Below, in pieces: positions 26,175-33,807 of a stretch of 64,000 bases of DNA (the first letter of the stretch is position 1; the number at the start of each line of letters is the position of its first letter). The notes beneath the pieces are model-generated. The model made no database searches. It had not been told where the DNA came from and worked only from the letters and a program-made list of their open reading frames with translations. The stretch is taken from contig NZ_JBBNAC010000001.1 in the NCBI RefSeq assembly GCF_037996825.1, forward strand, positions 3,348,001 through 3,412,000, read 5' to 3'. This stretch comes from Bdellovibrio sp. BCCA (lineage in GTDB: Bacteria > Bdellovibrionota > Bdellovibrionia > Bdellovibrionales > Bdellovibrionaceae). Position numbers and translations under genes: made by a program.

Positions 26175-26990
26175 TTAAAAGCCGCCCACAAACATCTTCA
26201 AAGCCTCGATGAAAGCCTGAGGTTGATCTGAGTGCACCCAATGACCGGCATTTGGGATTTCGACGCCCTTAATCATAGAATTGTGCGCCAGCATTTTTTC
26301 GTAATTTTCTCGGCTAAGTTCCTTGGAGTTTCCGCCTCGAACCAATAAAGTCGGAACCTTAAGGCTCCCCACCTCGGCCCAACGGTCCCCTTGTCTCCCT
26401 AAACGAACCGAGTCAATAATGGCTTGTTTAGAAAAACGCCAGTCCACGGTTCCATTCGGTTTTTCCTCCATATTGGAGTAAAAATAGTTCGCCATAACCT
26501 GTACGTTCTCACGCGTCTTTGCGGTCTTTACAAAATCTTCAAAGAAATAGCGCTTAGCCTCTTCACGAGTGGCAAAGGGACTCGGCACCAAATTCAATAA
26601 ATATTCGTAATACTCATGAGCTTGCGGATTGCCTTCGGGTCCGATGTCCTCAATGACAAGATGACTGAGGTATTGCGGAAAACGAGAGGCGAAGTTCAAT
26701 ACGTTGCGACCGCCCATGGAGTGACCGACAAGAATGAATTTGTCCCAACCAAGCTCATCGACAATTTTTTTAAGATCATTGGCGTAATCTTCGGGAGAGT
26801 AACCCTCCGAAGGCTGAAAAGAACGGCCGTGCCCGCGTTGATCGTAGGCCAAGCAATGTTCCGTGGCCTCAAGGCCAGAGATGATTCGACGCCAGTTTTG
26901 CCCATAACCCATCAAACCGTGCACGAAAATCCACTTCCGTCCATCTTCAGGGCCATAAAAATGATGGTAAAAATTCGCTAAATAAGACAT
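26175..26990 (-). CDS. Alpha/beta hydrolase, YbfF/ABHD11-like esterase
   Basis: A 271-residue cytoplasmic hydrolase of unknown substrate. The oxyanion HG (FVHGLMGYG), the nucleophile elbow GHSMGGRN with Ser near residue 98, and catalytic His in NAGHWVH are all present, and DQRGHGRS is typical of the family. It may act on short acyl or acyl-CoA esters, but the sequence does not decide this. An 8-base inverted repeat (26991-27018) abuts its ATG. The helicase gene follows after 65 bases on the same strand. Confidence 0.82.
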   Translation of the reverse strand: MSYLANFYHHFYGPEDGRKWIFVHGLMGYGQNWRRIISGLEATEHCLAYDQRGHGRSFQPSEGYSPEDYANDLKKIVDELGWDKFILVGHSMGGRNVLNFASRFPQYLSHLVIEDIGPEGNPQAHEYYEYLLNLVPSPFATREEAKRYFFEDFVKTAKTRENVQVMANYFYSNMEEKPNGTVDWRFSKQAIIDSVRLGRQGDRWAEVGSLKVPTLLVRGGNSKELSRENYEKMLAHNSMIKGVEIPNAGHWVHSDQPQAFIEALKMFVGGF

Positions 26991-27018
26991 GACCTTTTTA
27001 TACCCCCGAGAAAAGGTC
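26991..27018. repeat. Inverted repeat abutting the hydrolase start codon
   Basis: GACCTTTT (26991-26998) and AAAAGGTC (27011-27018) are perfect 8-base arms around a 12-base loop. On the minus-strand mRNA the hairpin ends exactly before the ATG (26990-26988), and the loop holds GGGGG, so it may control translation of the hydrolase. It also lies upstream of the divergent pcnB gene. Confidence 0.55.
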
Positions 27019-27065
27019 TCAACAACGTTTGAATTTTGATGCGAAGGGATGTAGATTCAGCCTCG

Positions 27066-28265
27066 ATGACATCTCAGCAAAAGCCCCAGCTCCATGAGGA
27101 CTGGATCGACTCCTACGCATTAAGAATTGTCCGAAGTCTGCAAGACTCCGGGTTTGAAACCTACCTTGTGGGCGGCTGTGTTCGCGACTTGCTTGTTGGC
27201 ATTCATCCCAAAGACTTTGACATCGCCACCAACGCTCTTCCTAATCAAGTTCGCAAAAAAGTTCCCAATGCCTACGTGATCGGACGTCGCTTTAAGCTGG
27301 TTCTTGTCAAACGCGGCGATCAGCAATTTGAAGTCGCTACGTTCCGCCGCAACGTCACTCCTGAAGAATTAACAGCCATGGGAGATGACACCGTCGAGGG
27401 AGACAACTACTTCGGCACTGTCGAAGAAGATGCACAACGCCGCGACTTCACGGCCAATGCAATTTTTTACGATCCCGTTCAACACAAATTGCTGGATCAC
27501 TGCGGAGGTCTTCAAGACATTCAAGATCGTGTTTTGCGCATGATCGGCGATCCGAAGGAACGCTTTATCGAAGATCCAATTCGCATTTTGCGCGCGATTC
27601 GTTTGTCGCATAAGTTGCATTTTTCTATTGAGTCTTCGATGCGCGCGGCGATTGCCGAATGCAGTGTGGAGCTTAAAAAATCCGTACTTCCCCGCCGTCG
27701 CGAAGAGTGGTTGAAGTTCTTACGTTTAAACGAACCTCACCGCGCCTTCATGGAGCTTTTTGATTTGCACATCATGGAGCAAATTCTTCCTGGCTTGCAA
27801 TCCGTGTTCGTAGATCCTGCAAAAATGGAGACTTTCGAAATCCATCTTGCAAGAATCAATTCCGCACAAATCGATAAAGCCAATCCGATCGAGCTTTTTG
27901 CGGGCTTTATGCTGGCATTCATGAAAGCGCAATACGGTGAAGAGCCTTGGAATCACGATGAACTTGCGAATGATCCGAAGCTTGCGTATTTCATGCGCGA
28001 AGAGATGGGTATTTTCAAACAAGAGATCACGATCTTCTTTAAAGCTTTGCACATCATGCAAGGTCTGCACAGAATCGAAAACTACTCTCGCAAAGGAGAG
28101 CGTCGTCAAATGGCATTCATTCACAATGAATCGTTTGGCCTGGCTTTGAAACTGGCGAAAATGGATTACTCTCTTTCCGGCGCACAGCTAGCGTACTGGA
28201 TGCAACAAATCGAAAAATACCGAGGTGGCCTTCCAATGAAGACCACTGAGGAACCTCAACACTAA
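27066..28265 (+). CDS. pcnB: Poly(A) polymerase / tRNA nucleotidyltransferase family
   Basis: Class II nucleotidyltransferase adding poly(A) tails to RNA or, in some members, CCA ends to tRNA. It has the signature TYLVGGCVRDLLVG with the catalytic acidic pair in DFDIAT, the EEDAQRRDFTANAIFYDP motif, and the neck-domain IEDPIRILRAIRLSHKL. Overall it resembles PcnB, and DPKERFIEDP fits that group. The frame is open from 27036 (TTG, then ATG 27039); I chose ATG 27066 for its position before the conserved region, but no start has a good ribosome-binding site. A tRNA CCA-adding role cannot be excluded. Confidence 0.87.
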   Translation: MTSQQKPQLHEDWIDSYALRIVRSLQDSGFETYLVGGCVRDLLVGIHPKDFDIATNALPNQVRKKVPNAYVIGRRFKLVLVKRGDQQFEVATFRRNVTPEELTAMGDDTVEGDNYFGTVEEDAQRRDFTANAIFYDPVQHKLLDHCGGLQDIQDRVLRMIGDPKERFIEDPIRILRAIRLSHKLHFSIESSMRAAIAECSVELKKSVLPRRREEWLKFLRLNEPHRAFMELFDLHIMEQILPGLQSVFVDPAKMETFEIHLARINSAQIDKANPIELFAGFMLAFMKAQYGEEPWNHDELANDPKLAYFMREEMGIFKQEITIFFKALHIMQGLHRIENYSRKGERRQMAFIHNESFGLALKLAKMDYSLSGAQLAYWMQQIEKYRGGLPMKTTEEPQH

Positions 28266-28427
28266 TCTTACGTTTCATATTCTCATTATAGTACATCGAG
28301 CTTCGATCTGAGGCTCGGAACTTGTTCCGTACTGATTGTCATAAGATAATCAAATTGTGTAACCATTAAGGAGTCGTCTCAAAGTGGCCTAAAGCCAGCA
28401 ACACGAAGACTCCAGGGAAGGTTAGCG
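28266..28427 (+). promoter_or_regulatory. Possible structured 5' leader
   Basis: A plausible promoter is TTGTCA (28336-28341) and TAACCA 18 bases on. Downstream, GGAGTC (28370-28375) pairs with GACTCC (28408-28413), enclosing a second small hairpin TGGC-ctaaa-GCCA (28385-28397). The GGGAAGG ribosome site follows directly. The fold could control translation. It contains a GGCCTAA string like that of c-di-GMP (GEMM) riboswitches but lacks their other conserved parts. Confidence 0.4.
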
Positions 28428-29183
28428 ATGGGGCAAGACAAAAAGAATACGTTTTTGATTATCAGTGGTGATAAGACGCGCATCCAGCGCTGCACCGATA
28501 TTCTCACAAGAAATTTTGAAAACAGTTCCGTCTTTCATGGAGCGGAATGGTTTGAAGCCAAATACAAACTCGACAACGTTCATCCAAAGGCCGTGCTTGT
28601 CGATGAATATCTTCCTAAAGGTTCTGGCTTTGATATCGTCGCTAAAATTTTAAAAGAAAAAAACAATAAAGACATTGCGATCATCATCATGTCTTACATC
28701 GCTGATCACGATATGTTTTCTTCCGAGGTTGCTTCAGGCCGAGTTCAGTTTCTTACCGAGCCTGATCGCGAACAAGCTCTGGTCGACTGCATTTCTAAAG
28801 TCGTTTCTCCGAAAAAGAACGACGATCAACCGCAATATCAACTAAAACAACTGCAGGCCGGTGAAGTGCTTTTCAAAGAAGGCGACAGCACGGAGCTTGC
28901 TTACATTGTTAAAAAAGGAAGTTTGAGAGCCTACTGTTTAGGTCACGATGGCGACAAAGTGATGCTTGGTGAAATCATGGCCGGAGAATTCGTCGGTGAA
29001 ATGGGTCACTTTAATCACGACCCGCGCTCTGCCACAGTGGAAGCGATCACGGAAGTGGAATTGATCGCGATTCCTAATAAGAATTTGGACAATGTGATCT
29101 TTGCCCGCCCTTCGTGGGCCAAAGCCCTTGTGAAAACACTTTCACAAAGACTTAAGAAAGCAAACAAAGCTCTTACTGGTTAG
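28428..29183 (+). CDS. Degenerate receiver plus cyclic-nucleotide-binding protein
   Basis: A 251-residue signalling protein without an output domain. Residues 1-125 resemble a receiver: Asp in VLVDEYLPKGSGF, but the usual Lys-Pro is replaced by Glu-Pro (FLTEP) and the Thr/Ser position is MSY, so phosphorylation may be altered. About residues 140-250 form a cyclic-nucleotide-binding domain with the phosphate cassette FVGEMGHFNHDPRSATV intact, including Glu and Arg. There is no DNA-binding domain, unlike Crp. It probably acts through a protein partner. Its stop overlaps the convergent peptidase gene by 11 bases. Confidence 0.8.
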   Translation: MGQDKKNTFLIISGDKTRIQRCTDILTRNFENSSVFHGAEWFEAKYKLDNVHPKAVLVDEYLPKGSGFDIVAKILKEKNNKDIAIIIMSYIADHDMFSSEVASGRVQFLTEPDREQALVDCISKVVSPKKNDDQPQYQLKQLQAGEVLFKEGDSTELAYIVKKGSLRAYCLGHDGDKVMLGEIMAGEFVGEMGHFNHDPRSATVEAITEVELIAIPNKNLDNVIFARPSWAKALVKTLSQRLKKANKALTG

Positions 29184-31296
29184 ACTTGTTACCCAGTTTT
29201 TCCCACAGATAAGTGAACTCCAAAGTATTCCATAAAATACTTTGTTCTAAGTTGGCGGTCCTTGCATGACCGCCTTCTGTATTTTCATAGTAGAAAAGTG
29301 GATGTCCCTGCGCTCTCATCTTGGCCACCATCTTACGTGCGTGACCTGGGTGAACACGGTCGTCTTTTGTGCTCGTCATAAAGAACGCTTCAGGATATTT
29401 AGTCTTTGCATCAACCTTTTGATAAGGCGAATATTTTAAAATCGCCTCGCGCATTTTTGGGTCTTCAGGATTTCCATACTCATCCATCCAGCTCGCACCT
29501 GCGAGAAGCTTGTGATAGCGAAGCATATCAAGAAGAGGCACTTGGCAAAGAACAGCGTTGAACAAATCCGGTCTTAGAACAAACGTCGCTCCTGTTAAAA
29601 GGCCTCCGTTAGATCCGCCGCGAATTCCCAAGTGTTGAGGTGATGTGATCTTACGAGCAATCAAGTCTTCTGCAATCGCGATATTGTCTTCAAAAACTTT
29701 ATAACGATTTTCCTTTTGCACAGCTTGATGCCAAGCCGGCCCAAACTCACCGCCACCACGCAAGTTGGAAAGCACATAGACGCCGCCTTTTTCCAACCAC
29801 ACTTTTCCTAAGACACCATTGTAGGAAGGCTGCATTGGGATTTCAAATCCACCGTAGCCGTACAGCAGTGTTGGATTTTTACCGTCTTTTTTAAGCGACT
29901 CTTTAGACACTACGAAGTAGGGAATTTTTGTACCGTCTTTGCTTGTCGCTTCAAAGCGCTCCGTATGCATACCGTGAGCATTGAATCTTTCCGGAGATTT
30001 TTTTAATAATGTAAATTCGTTTTTAGAGTCTTCTGCGTTTCCTAAAAAGTTTGATGAGGGTGTAAGGAAATCAGTGTACACAGCCAAGTAATTATCAGAT
30101 GTATCCTCTGTCGATGCCACCACCGCCATGCCATTTTGACCTAAAGACACTTCCTGTTGAATCCACTTGTTGGGCCCTTGATAAGTGACCTTCACAATTT
30201 TTGCTAAAACGTTGTCGGTCGTTGATAGCATCAGATAGCTTTTTGTCGAACTTGCCCACTGTAAAAACTTTTTCTCCGTCGGAGCAAAAACTAGCTGTAA
30301 AGAATCCTGCGCTTTTTCGCCATCAAAGATTTTATCAAAAGGCATCGCAACAAGACTGCCTTTTTTAAATTGTTTTAGGTCGGAGCGCAGAATGTAGAGC
30401 AGGTGATCTTTAAAGACGCCGTTAAATTGCGCATCTTGTGGCATCGGAATTTGTGTCTTCTTACCTGAAGCATCTTCGTACCAATCAATACCTTCATAGA
30501 AAGACAAACGACGTGTATGGAATGTATAGTTTTTCTCCGGCGTGAACTCCACCCAACTATAGACAGACATATCTGTCTTTTGCCCTTCGTTAACCACCTG
30601 AGCTGCCGATAACGGCGTGCCACGCTTCCAAACCTTCACGATACGGGCATAACCAGAATCCGTCATTGAGCCCGGACCATAATCAGTGCCTACGAAAACT
30701 GTATTTTCATCCTTCCACGTCAGAAGATTTTTTGCTTCAGGAACAACGAATCCATCTTTAACAAACTCTTTGGTTTTCAAATTGAATTCACGAATCACCG
30801 TGGCATCTTTACCGCCGCGAGAAAGGTGAATGAAAGTTCTTTCATATTTAGGAGGAAGTTCCGAAGAACCTTTCCACACCCAGTTCTCGTTTTCTTTTTT
30901 CGCAAGAGCATCGAGATCCAGGATAACATCCCATTTAGGACTTCCTGTTTTGTAACTAGCCACCGTTGCTTTACGCCAAACTCCACGAACATGCTTTTCA
31001 TCTTGCCAGAAATTATAAAGCTCTCCATTTCTAAGCTTCACATCTGGAACACGGTCCTTCGCTAAAACAATCTTACGGATGTCTTTTTCCAAAGATTTAA
31101 ACAGAGGATCTTTTTTGAAATGGTCCAAGGTTTTTTTGTTTTCATCTTTTGCAAATTGCAAAGCCTTCGGTCCTTCGACTTCTTCAAGCCACAAATAAGG
31201 ATCTTCGACTTCTGAAGTCGCATTGTTTTGCAGAGGTTTTGATTTGCAAGCCCCCAGCATCAGAGGCATTAGAAGGAACCACTTTGGAAATTTCAT
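29173..31296 (-). CDS. Prolyl oligopeptidase-family lipoprotein (S9A)
   Basis: A 707-residue serine peptidase cleaving short peptides, usually after proline. A lipobox (LMLGAC, Cys17) indicates an exported lipoprotein, unlike the cytoplasmic classical enzymes. The N-terminal domain is a beta-propeller; the C-terminal alpha/beta hydrolase has Ser in RGGSNGGLL, Asp in STKDDRVHPGHA and His in EGGHA. An outer-membrane or periplasmic location would suit digestion of prey peptides. Its AGGAG site is inside an 11-base hairpin immediately upstream. The stop of the upstream gene is 43 bases before its start. Confidence 0.88.
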   Translation of the reverse strand: MKFPKWFLLMPLMLGACKSKPLQNNATSEVEDPYLWLEEVEGPKALQFAKDENKKTLDHFKKDPLFKSLEKDIRKIVLAKDRVPDVKLRNGELYNFWQDEKHVRGVWRKATVASYKTGSPKWDVILDLDALAKKENENWVWKGSSELPPKYERTFIHLSRGGKDATVIREFNLKTKEFVKDGFVVPEAKNLLTWKDENTVFVGTDYGPGSMTDSGYARIVKVWKRGTPLSAAQVVNEGQKTDMSVYSWVEFTPEKNYTFHTRRLSFYEGIDWYEDASGKKTQIPMPQDAQFNGVFKDHLLYILRSDLKQFKKGSLVAMPFDKIFDGEKAQDSLQLVFAPTEKKFLQWASSTKSYLMLSTTDNVLAKIVKVTYQGPNKWIQQEVSLGQNGMAVVASTEDTSDNYLAVYTDFLTPSSNFLGNAEDSKNEFTLLKKSPERFNAHGMHTERFEATSKDGTKIPYFVVSKESLKKDGKNPTLLYGYGGFEIPMQPSYNGVLGKVWLEKGGVYVLSNLRGGGEFGPAWHQAVQKENRYKVFEDNIAIAEDLIARKITSPQHLGIRGGSNGGLLTGATFVLRPDLFNAVLCQVPLLDMLRYHKLLAGASWMDEYGNPEDPKMREAILKYSPYQKVDAKTKYPEAFFMTSTKDDRVHPGHARKMVAKMRAQGHPLFYYENTEGGHARTANLEQSILWNTLEFTYLWEKLGNKSNQ

Positions 31297-31298
31297 AG

Positions 31299-31324
31299 AT
31301 AGACTCCTGTTAGCAGGAGTCTAT
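31299..31324 (-). promoter_or_regulatory. Hairpin burying the peptidase ribosome-binding site
   Basis: On the minus strand ATAGACTCCTG-ctaa-CAGGAGTCTAT is a perfect 11-base stem with a 4-base loop. The 3' arm contains AGGAG, 7 bases before ATG 31296, so the site is fully paired. The stop of the upstream gene lies 15 bases before the stem, so a terminating ribosome could open it. Confidence 0.65.
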
Positions 31325-31339
31325 TCTTAGGGAAGACTC

Positions 31340-33010
31340 TTAAGGGTTCAAGGATTTAATAAAGGCCTCGACTTGCGATAACACTTGATCATATTCCTGA
31401 TCATGAAATCCTAATGATGAACGCATCATTTCTGGTGGCATCTGACGAGTTTTCAGTTTCACCCAGAAAGAGCTTTCAGAAGGACTTGATAAATTCAGCA
31501 TCGTGCCACGCATTTCTCCCAACATTTCTTTGCCAGTATCTTTTTGAAATTGCGTGTGGCACATTGCGCAGTTCTTTTTCACCAAAGGCACCAACGGTTC
31601 AAAGGCCTTCAATGTTTTTTCAGAGAAGTCGCCAACGACAAGATCTTCAGGACGAACTTCCGCTTTCTTACCTTGGGAAATTCTTAGGATCGCGCCGTTC
31701 TTATCATCGAGAACTAAAATAGAACCGTCATTTAAGGCCGTAAGCCCCGTCGGCGCACCACGTGGACGAACGCCTTCTTGCGCTTTCCAACCAAAGACGA
31801 TTTCCTGGTATTGAGTGTCTGTCGGGACACCTCTTTCGTCGACAGGGTAAGCGACGATGCGCTGTCCGTATTTTTGATAACCGTGCCACGCGACCAAAAG
31901 TTTTCCTTTTAAAGATGGCAATAGTTCGTTTCGATAATACAAAAGACCCAGAGGTGCTGTGTGCGCGGGCATAAATACCTTCGGAAGAGCAAATTGTTTT
32001 GCGCACATCTCAGGCGTCACTTTTCCCTGGAAATTAGGAGCCACTTCGCCGCGCGAATGACAATAAGGCCAGCCATAATGACGGCCTTCTTCTAAAATAT
32101 TTAACTCTTCATACGGAAGATCTTCATTCGGAAGATCAATTCCGTTTTCACCTTGAATCACCACACCCGAAACCGGGTGAACCGCAAGTGCCATAGAATT
32201 ACGAAGACCGCGGGCAAAAGGTGCTACCTTCGTGACTTTTCTTTGCGGGTCATTGCTAAGGTTCACTTTCCACACAGCGGCGCTCGCTAAAGGACTTTCC
32301 GACTGAATGCACTTTCCATTTTCATCTACGGTTTTGATTCCGGAACCACAATCATCCGAGGGAGCACCTACATTGATGTACATTTCCGTGAACGTGCTAT
32401 TCACCGCCATTTGCAACAAGGGATGTTTGTTTTTGAATTTCGTCGCCATGGCATTGTATTCAGAAGCACTGACATATTCATCTTTACGGAAAATAGACTT
32501 TGCAAAATCATTGACGACGACTTCAGGAGTCACATCAATATTAAAATGTCCTGTCTTTGCATCGCGTGGAGAAAAACGCACGACTCCCGTCGGAGTTCCA
32601 ACGTAAAGACGTCCTTCCGGATCCATAACAAGTCCATTAGGCATGGTCAGTTTTTTTGTTGGAAATAAATTAACGATCGCAGTTTTTTCAACACCTTGGG
32701 AATCTTTCCCGCGATACACGGCATAAATGGTGCCTTTTGCATAAGCCCAGCCACCCATTTCACTCACGTAAATCACACCTTCTTTGGATTGAACGGCGTA
32801 ACGAGGCATTTTAAGACCGTCTTGTTTTCCAGCCAAAATACCAACACAGATTCCTTCAGGCGTTCCCACCTGCACTTGCGGCAAACCGTCGCAAAGAACC
32901 GTGGCATCGACGCGATAACCCGATTTTTCAAAAACTTCAGCGTGAGCTAAAGAGCCCGCTAATACGGAAAAAAGAGTGATCCATTTTGAGACATGCCATT
33001 TTGCCTTCAT
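31340..33010 (-). CDS. Sorbosone dehydrogenase-like propeller with cytochrome c domain
   Basis: A 556-residue exported protein with signal peptide ending at AHA (residue 24). The centre is a six-bladed propeller of the glucose/sorbosone dehydrogenase family (LRNSMALAVHPVSG; EGRHYGWPYC; PAHTAPLG), which may bind PQQ. The C-terminal 90 residues hold one haem-binding motif CAMCH and a Met-containing tail (QMPPEMM), so electrons could pass to a cytochrome chain. It stands 43 bases upstream of the peptidase gene on the same strand. No PQQ biosynthesis gene is in the window, and the substrate is unknown. Confidence 0.8.
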   Translation of the reverse strand: MKAKWHVSKWITLFSVLAGSLAHAEVFEKSGYRVDATVLCDGLPQVQVGTPEGICVGILAGKQDGLKMPRYAVQSKEGVIYVSEMGGWAYAKGTIYAVYRGKDSQGVEKTAIVNLFPTKKLTMPNGLVMDPEGRLYVGTPTGVVRFSPRDAKTGHFNIDVTPEVVVNDFAKSIFRKDEYVSASEYNAMATKFKNKHPLLQMAVNSTFTEMYINVGAPSDDCGSGIKTVDENGKCIQSESPLASAAVWKVNLSNDPQRKVTKVAPFARGLRNSMALAVHPVSGVVIQGENGIDLPNEDLPYEELNILEEGRHYGWPYCHSRGEVAPNFQGKVTPEMCAKQFALPKVFMPAHTAPLGLLYYRNELLPSLKGKLLVAWHGYQKYGQRIVAYPVDERGVPTDTQYQEIVFGWKAQEGVRPRGAPTGLTALNDGSILVLDDKNGAILRISQGKKAEVRPEDLVVGDFSEKTLKAFEPLVPLVKKNCAMCHTQFQKDTGKEMLGEMRGTMLNLSSPSESSFWVKLKTRQMPPEMMRSSLGFHDQEYDQVLSQVEAFIKSLNP

Positions 33011-33145
33011 GACGTGAGTCCTTTCGAAGGAAGATCCTTCTAAGAACTCAGCAAGATTCGTGCGCCTCTGTTCGAATTATTTTACCCTGGCTTAATTCAA
33101 AATGAGATTAACGACAATAGAGCCACTATTTGTTATTCATGTGGT

Positions 33146-33508
33146 CTATCTAATCACCTTCACTCCAGCCACTGACGCAAAATCATTATCAAGCGTCAAT
33201 AGCTGAGCATGGCTAAAACGAGCACAAGCTAACACCATAGAGTCCGCCATTCCAAGATCAAACTCCAGGGATAAGTCTCCGGCCAATAGAGCAATATCTC
33301 TGTTGATTTCCATAGACTTGTACTTACTGAGTGCACTGACGACTTCTAACGAAGTTTCTTCGCTCGTTTGTTTTTTTAATTTTCTATAAATTTCATAGAT
33401 CACGAGAGTCGGAACAATAGGATCTGTATTTTTTAAAGCCTCTTCGCATTTTTTGCGAAGAGGGCCGTCACAAACAATTTCTATCCATACAGAGCTATCT
33501 ACAACCAT
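33146..33508 (-). CDS. vapC: VapC-like PIN-domain toxin
   Basis: A 120-residue PIN endoribonuclease. It begins MVVDSSVWIEI with the first acidic residue, and has Glu in YEIYRK, Asp in GMADSMVLACA and Asp in LTLDNDF. These four acids bind Mg and match VapC, which cleaves tRNA or rRNA when free. It overlaps the antitoxin by one base. The length is slightly short of the 130-140 typical of VapC. Substrate unknown. Confidence 0.88.
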   Translation of the reverse strand: MVVDSSVWIEIVCDGPLRKKCEEALKNTDPIVPTLVIYEIYRKLKKQTSEETSLEVVSALSKYKSMEINRDIALLAGDLSLEFDLGMADSMVLACARFSHAQLLTLDNDFASVAGVKVIR

Positions 33509-33726
33509 TAGATCTTTCTGTCCTTTTTATCACGAAGATCTTTGGTGTTCACTTTGCCATATTTTTTAACTGTGTCTCGCAAAACGGACAACTGTTTCAC
33601 CGGCACTATGTATGCGATTCCGCCTTTGGCAATAACGTCGACCTCAAGGCCCGGTTGAATATTGAGGGCCTCTCTAACCTCTTCAGGAATAACTACTTGA
33701 TATTTGGACGAAACTTTTACAGACAT
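33508..33726 (-). CDS. vapB: VapB-like AbrB-type antitoxin
   Basis: A 72-residue antitoxin. The N-terminus (VKVSSKYQVVIPEEVREALN) is a swapped-hairpin AbrB/SpoVT DNA-binding domain; the charged C-terminus (DLRDKKDRKI) should wrap the VapC toxin. It precedes vapC and is co-transcribed with it. There is no ribosome-binding site, and a near-perfect promoter ends 6 bases before the ATG, so the mRNA is probably leaderless. A palindrome upstream of the -35 is a candidate operator for autorepression. Confidence 0.87.
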   Translation of the reverse strand: MSVKVSSKYQVVIPEEVREALNIQPGLEVDVIAKGGIAYIVPVKQLSVLRDTVKKYGKVNTKDLRDKKDRKI

Positions 33727-33732
33727 GCATTG

Positions 33733-33774
33733 AGTATAACAGAATACTTATCGATGTCAATATCGTTGAACGAT
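33733..33774 (-). promoter_or_regulatory. vapBC promoter and palindrome
   Basis: On the minus strand TTGACA (33760-33755) and TATACT (33738-33733) are 16 bases apart, a near-consensus housekeeping promoter. The ATG of vapB is at 33726, 6 bases after the -10, which places the start of transcription at or near the ATG. Just upstream of the -35 is the palindrome ATCGT-tga-ACGAT (33762-33774), a likely VapB site. Confidence 0.75.
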
Positions 33775-33807
33775 GGCCCTGCAGTCCAACAGGGCTCCTA
33801 ATTGATT

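Noticed and set aside
28370-28427. GEMM (c-di-GMP) riboswitch before the nucleotide-sensor gene
   Set aside because: GGCCTAA and a GGTTA string are present but the first conserved hairpin and its GAAA loop are absent. I kept it only as a possible structured leader.
33050-33100. tRNA-like GTTCGAAT motif upstream of the sorbosone-dehydrogenase-like gene
   Set aside because: There is no matching acceptor, D or anticodon stem around it.
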